Positions 7,459 to 10,136 of a stretch of 10,136 nt of DNA are shown here, piece after piece. The stretch is taken from NCBI GenBank assembly GCA_021785315.1, contig JAJYFX010000032.1, positions 1-10,136 of the forward strand, written 5' to 3'. Both the position numbers and the translations under genes were made by a program. This DNA comes from Actinomycetes bacterium. GTDB lineage: Bacteria; Actinomycetota; Acidimicrobiia; Acidimicrobiales; Acidimicrobiaceae. The notes under the pieces were generated by a model. That model saw only the letters and a program-made list of their open reading frames with translations. It was not told where the DNA came from and made no database searches. Positions within the stretch are counted from its first letter, which is position 1. Each line of letters begins with the position of its first letter.

Positions 7459-8484
7459 TTAGGAGACGCCTTCGGGTCTTCCGTCGGAAACCGTTTCCTC
7501 GGCGAAGTTAGCCTTCGATTGCAAATCGGCGGAAGAATCAATTGCAGCGCCGTCATTTGCCGTCATGGAACCCCGTCCATTTGCGCTTGAGGCGGAAAAC
7601 TGTTCGGCCAGGCTCCGTACGCCGGCAACAAGATTGGTAAGTTCAAGCGGCAGAACGAACTTTGTCGATGGAGCGCTTGCCATCTGTCTAAGGGCGTCCA
7701 GGTACTGCAGTACCATAGTGTTGGGACCGGCGCCTGCGGCAGACAGCGTAATTGCATCCAGTGCTCCGGCTAGCCCCTGGGCGCGCAACACTGCCGCCTG
7801 CTGCTCGCCCTCGGCAGCCAGGATCGCGGCTTGGCGTTCGCCCTCGGCCGCCAGGATTGCCGACTGCTTCTGGCCTTCGGCAACGGTGATCGCCGCCTGG
7901 CGTTGTCCCTCTGACTCTGTGACCACCGCCCGTCGTGTCCTCTCAGCGGACATCTGCCTGGTCATCGCGTCTTGAACGCCTGGCGGAGGATTGATCTCCC
8001 TGACCTCAACATTGGTGACTTTGACACCCCAGCGCTCCGTAACGTCATCAAGCTTGGTTCTTAGAGCGTTGTTCATATCCTCGCGCTTTGAAAGAACGTC
8101 ATCAAGGCTCATCTCACCAACCACGCTGCGCAAAGTGGTAGAGGCAATGTTCAAGGCGGCGCCGGAAAAGTCCCTCACCTGCACAACCGACATTACCGGA
8201 TCGAGAACCTTGTAAAACATGATGAAGTCGATCGAAATGGAGGCATTGTCCTTCGTGATTGCCGTCTGATGCGGAATTTCCAGAAAGAGTTCGCGCAAAT
8301 CAACCAGCGATATCCTGTCCGTCACCGGATTTATGAATATGAGCCCGGGACCTTTAGCGCCAATCGCACGTCCAAGCCGGAAGAGCACCACCCTTTGGTA
8401 CTCTCGGATGATTCGAACTGATCGGGATCCCGCCAATACAATAACCGCAAGTACCGCTATCACTATCCCCAAAATGACGCTCAT
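7459..8484 (-). CDS. Paraslipin / SPFH (stomatin-prohibitin-flotillin-HflK/C) membrane protein, QmcA-like
   Basis: Members of this family form large oligomers on the inner membrane, organise membrane domains and affect membrane proteases. The 341 residues comprise one N-terminal helix (about 2-18), the SPFH domain (about 25-185) with GPGLIFINPVTDRISLVDLRE (45-65), the conserved NPPPGVQDAM and QMSAERTRRA segment (165-186), then a coiled-coil of four 11-residue repeats (191-234), a short conserved C-terminal part (about 255-295) and a low-complexity Ser/Ala/Asp tail. The AERTRRA and AEG repeat pattern matches the QmcA/paraslipin group. The ATG overlaps the TGA of the upstream NfeD-like gene as ATGA, so both are translated together; this mirrors E. 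coli ybbJ-qmcA. The exact cellular client is unknown. Confidence 0.93.
   Translation of the reverse strand: MSVILGIVIAVLAVIVLAGSRSVRIIREYQRVVLFRLGRAIGAKGPGLIFINPVTDRISLVDLRELFLEIPHQTAITKDNASISIDFIMFYKVLDPVMSVVQVRDFSGAALNIASTTLRSVVGEMSLDDVLSKREDMNNALRTKLDDVTERWGVKVTNVEVREINPPPGVQDAMTRQMSAERTRRAVVTESEGQRQAAITVAEGQKQSAILAAEGERQAAILAAEGEQQAAVLRAQGLAGALDAITLSAAGAGPNTMVLQYLDALRQMASAPSTKFVLPLELTNLVAGVRSLAEQFSASSANGRGSMTANDGAAIDSSADLQSKANFAEETVSDGRPEGVS
7783..7914 (-). repeat. Four 33-bp coding repeats (11-residue coiled-coil units)
   Basis: Residues 191-234 of the slipin read SEGQRQAAITV, AEGQKQSAILA, AEGERQAAILA and AEGEQQAAVLR, followed by AQG. The period is exactly 33 bases and the DNA copies are imperfect. 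Similar AEG-x-RQ repeats are typical of QmcA-type slipins and build the helical wall of the oligomer, so they are a family trait; the copy number could vary by slippage. Confidence 0.85.
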
Positions 8485-8966
8485 GCCCTCTTCTCCTGCT
8501 CGATGTTTTGCGAAAGCTCCGGATTCGCCCAGACTTTGAGACGAAGCCCGTCGACCTCGGAGACATAGACCTCAACTCCAGCCTTTACTGCACCTGAGAG
8601 CGACTCTGCCGACCAGGTTTCACCTAGAACTTTCACCGTTCCCATCGGTGTGAGATCAGTAACGGCGACGCCGCTGGCATAGGACAGCTTGCCGATCAGA
8701 CTTGCCGACGCCAGCCTTCTGAAGTTCCTAACTCCTCGGATCCCCAAGAAAAATATGGCTGCTGAAACTACGATCGTCACAACAAGAAGTGCGACGGATA
8801 ACTCAGGAGACGCCGTACCGGCAAGAAAGAAAGCGTCCAAAATCAAGATTATGGAGCTAATGGCGCCTATTACGCCAGACGCTACCAGCCCGTGCGGGCC
8901 AAAGTGGAGGCTCAAGGCCGCCGCTACTACTATCGCTGTCAAGAGGATCAATGAGGCCAGTACCAC
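8481..8966 (-). CDS. NfeD-like membrane protein, short form (NfeD1b, YbbJ-like)
   Basis: The protein partners SPFH proteins. Its 161 residues contain three predicted membrane helices (about 2-20, 26-49 and 56-76) and a C-terminal OB-fold domain (about 97-148) with the family pattern G-x-V-x-V-x-G-x-x-W-x-A at 109-120 (GTVKVLGETWSA), an invariant-type glycine at 130 and LRLKVW at 141-146. It lacks the serine protease domain of long NfeD proteins, so it is the short form and is expected to act as a scaffold or stabiliser and not as a protease. The GTG start at 8966 follows AGGAGG by about six bases. It is the first gene of a two-gene unit with the paraslipin and overlaps it by four bases, which implies one transcript and roughly equal output. 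Confidence 0.9.
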   Translation of the reverse strand: MVLASLILLTAIVVAAALSLHFGPHGLVASGVIGAISSIILILDAFFLAGTASPELSVALLVVTIVVSAAIFFLGIRGVRNFRRLASASLIGKLSYASGVAVTDLTPMGTVKVLGETWSAESLSGAVKAGVEVYVSEVDGLRLKVWANPELSQNIEQEKRA

Positions 8967-9010
8967 TGGGCCCTCCTCGTTTCTAATCTGCCTTTAAGCT
9001 TACATCGGGT

Positions 9011-9044
9011 CCTAACCCAAGTGACGACAAGCACGCCAGTTATA
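9011..9044 (-). promoter_or_regulatory. Possible promoter region of the nfeD-slipin operon
   Basis: On the minus strand TATAAC (9044-9039) is a good -10 box, about 73 bases ahead of the GTG start, but no good -35 box is found at the usual distance. Just downstream TTGGGTTAGG (9020-9011) matches nine of ten bases of the left half of the DtxR/IdeR box TTAGGTTAGG, while the right half does not match. Either element may be chance. Confidence 0.25.
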
Positions 9045-9102
9045 TCCGTAAACGCATTTGCCATCGGCGGGGTTGGACTGACGCTAAATCGAGGCGACCT
9101 AC

Positions 9103-9365
9103 ATGCTGGCCCACATCCTCGGAGCCGCCGCTGCGCTCTTGCACGTTAACCTGGTCAACCTTGTATTGGACATCATGGCAATGAACACGTTGCCCCTCCG
9201 ATCATGCTCGGGTTTTTATTGGCTCTCGAGGCGCTCACACTACCGTGTCGGATGCGAATGCGCGGGCCCGAGCGCCGAGTGGCATCGACCGTCAGTCTGT
9301 TGGTAATTGGATTTGCGATCTATCTGGTGCCGGTAACCCTTGGCTTGGCACGACGACTGCTCTAG
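9103..9365 (+). pseudogene. Small membrane-protein gene apparently split by a frameshift
   Basis: From the ATG at 9103, preceded by GAGG eight bases upstream, one frame encodes a hydrophobic start (MLAHILGAAAALLHVNLVNL, then VLDIMAMN), but after about 9186 it turns into unlikely Cys/Ser/Arg-rich sequence. The frame one base back (stop-free from 9150, stop TAG 9363) becomes protein-like there: NEHVAPPIMLGFLLALEALT, a basic stretch RMRMRGPERR, then a second clear membrane helix STVSLLVIGFAIYLVPVTLG ending ARRLL. Joined, they give about 87 residues with two or three membrane helices and a positively charged loop. The downstream frame has no good start of its own. I do not recognise the family. 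It converges on the metal regulator with 27 bases between stops. It may be a true pseudogene, a sequencing error or, less likely, a programmed shift. Confidence 0.45.
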
Positions 9366-9392
9366 ATGCGGCGAGCTTGGCGTGGCAGTCTG

Positions 9393-10064
9393 CTAGGGCG
9401 CATCGACGTAAAGGTTCGCAGACATAGCCTCACTGAGCGCGATCATATCGCCATTCACGTTGAGTGTCAGAGTGCCATCAGATGACCGGCCACTCACCTC
9501 AGCTACGGCTCCTGGCCGGAATCCATGACTATCAAGGTAGATGAGCATTTCAAGGTCAGTCTCTACGCACTCGGCAATCCGCCTCAGCCGAATCCGGTCG
9601 CCCGGCTTTGCAGTGGAAAGCGAGTGAAGATTAAGGTGCGCCGCGCCCGAACCTGGGATTGGGTTGCCATGCGGACAGGATTGGGGATTGTGAAGAAGGT
9701 CCACGAGCAACGGCTCAACCTCATCCGATATCACATGCTCCCACCGGTCGGCTTCCTTATGCGCCTTATACCAATCGATACCAATAATGTCAATGAGGAG
9801 GCGCTCCGCCAATCTATGCCTTCGAACCACGGTCTCCGCCTGGCTATGACCTTCGACTGTCATTTGCAATAAGCGCTGGTCTGCCTTGAGATAGCCATCA
9901 TCAATGAGCCGGGTGACCATTTCAGTGACCGTAGGCGGAGAATGACGAAGCCGCTCGGCCAAGCGGGCGCGGATGACTGGAACTCCCTCTTCCTCGAGCT
10001 CGTAGATTACCTTGAGGTACTCCTCAATCGGCGGGTGGAAACCGTCTGTGCCCGTTCTCGCCAA
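9393..10064 (-). CDS. DtxR/MntR-family metal-dependent transcriptional repressor
   Basis: The protein binds operator DNA as a dimer when loaded with Fe2+ or Mn2+ and normally represses metal uptake genes. The 223 residues show the N-terminal winged helix (about 10-73; PPIEEYLKVIYELEEEG and RLAERLRHSPPTVTEMVTRL), the metal-binding and dimerisation domain (about 74-140) with RRHRLAERLL, AHKEADRWEHVISDEVE and CPHGNPIP, and a C-terminal SH3/FeoA-like domain (about 150-222), as in full-length DtxR and IdeR. The ancillary-site ligands His83, Glu87 and His102 are kept. In the primary site Glu109 and His110 are kept, but Asp106 replaces the usual Cys102 and Glu15 the usual Met10. The TTG start at 10064 follows GAGGAGGT by about six bases. 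No uptake gene lies beside it in this window. Confidence 0.93.
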   Translation of the reverse strand: MARTGTDGFHPPIEEYLKVIYELEEEGVPVIRARLAERLRHSPPTVTEMVTRLIDDGYLKADQRLLQMTVEGHSQAETVVRRHRLAERLLIDIIGIDWYKAHKEADRWEHVISDEVEPLLVDLLHNPQSCPHGNPIPGSGAAHLNLHSLSTAKPGDRIRLRRIAECVETDLEMLIYLDSHGFRPGAVAEVSGRSSDGTLTLNVNGDMIALSEAMSANLYVDAP

Positions 10065-10136
10065 AGCTGTACCTCCTCTTCTTTGAGCTGGCTGCCCGCT
10101 TTCATCAGACTTGCCACTGTCGAGAGGATATGGGCG
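10065..10136. other. Upstream flank of the metal regulator gene
   Basis: The strong ribosome binding site of the regulator (AGGAGGT on the minus strand, 10077-10071) lies here. No palindromic DtxR- or MntR-type operator and no clear promoter were seen in the remaining 60 bases, so the gene may be transcribed from beyond the window. Confidence 0.4.

Noticed and set aside
7783..7914. 33-bp repeats as a CRISPR-like array
   Set aside because: They are contiguous, in frame, without spacers, and encode the slipin coiled-coil.

Overview
The window is a bacterial chromosomal segment of moderate GC content (roughly 55% by eye, lower in the first 500 bases). It carries six convincing protein genes, with strong Shine-Dalgarno sites and several non-ATG starts (GTG, TTG). 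The DtxR/IdeR-like regulator, the 14-helix DHA2 transporter with an actinobacterial-style loop, and the ACT-domain malic enzyme together suggest an Actinomycetota bacterium. An acidophilic Acidimicrobiia-type lineage would fit the GC level, but that placement is inference and not shown by the sequence. No tRNA, rRNA, CRISPR array, transposase or phage gene was recognised.

Layout. Positions 1-941 hold no gene I can name, but contain two long stop-free forward frames that abut and two perfect palindromes sharing the core TGTCGACA. At 968-2389 (+) lies an ACT-domain malic enzyme, which decarboxylates malate to pyruvate. It converges on a short-chain acyl-CoA synthetase (2638-4536, -), with hairpins between the two. 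A gene-poor stretch of about 730 bases follows, then a DHA2-type MFS exporter (5266-7014, -). After a 440-base intergenic stretch with nested palindromes comes a two-gene membrane operon on the minus strand: an NfeD-like protein (8481-8966) overlaps a paraslipin/SPFH protein (7459-8484) by ATGA. At 9103-9365 (+) a small membrane-protein gene seems to be split by a frameshift. The last gene is a DtxR/MntR-family metal-dependent repressor (9393-10064, -) whose primary metal site differs from classical DtxR.

How the genes relate. The malic enzyme and acyl-CoA synthetase both act at the acetate/propionate-pyruvate-C4 junction and could serve organic-acid assimilation, but they are on opposite strands and so not one operon. 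The NfeD-paraslipin pair is a known conserved unit of membrane quality control, matching E. coli ybbJ-qmcA. The exporter and the metal regulator have no obvious partner here. I see no convincing new multi-gene system. The points most worth a second look are the split small membrane gene, the unusual metal ligands of the regulator, the unexplained first 900 bases, and the acyl pocket of the synthetase.
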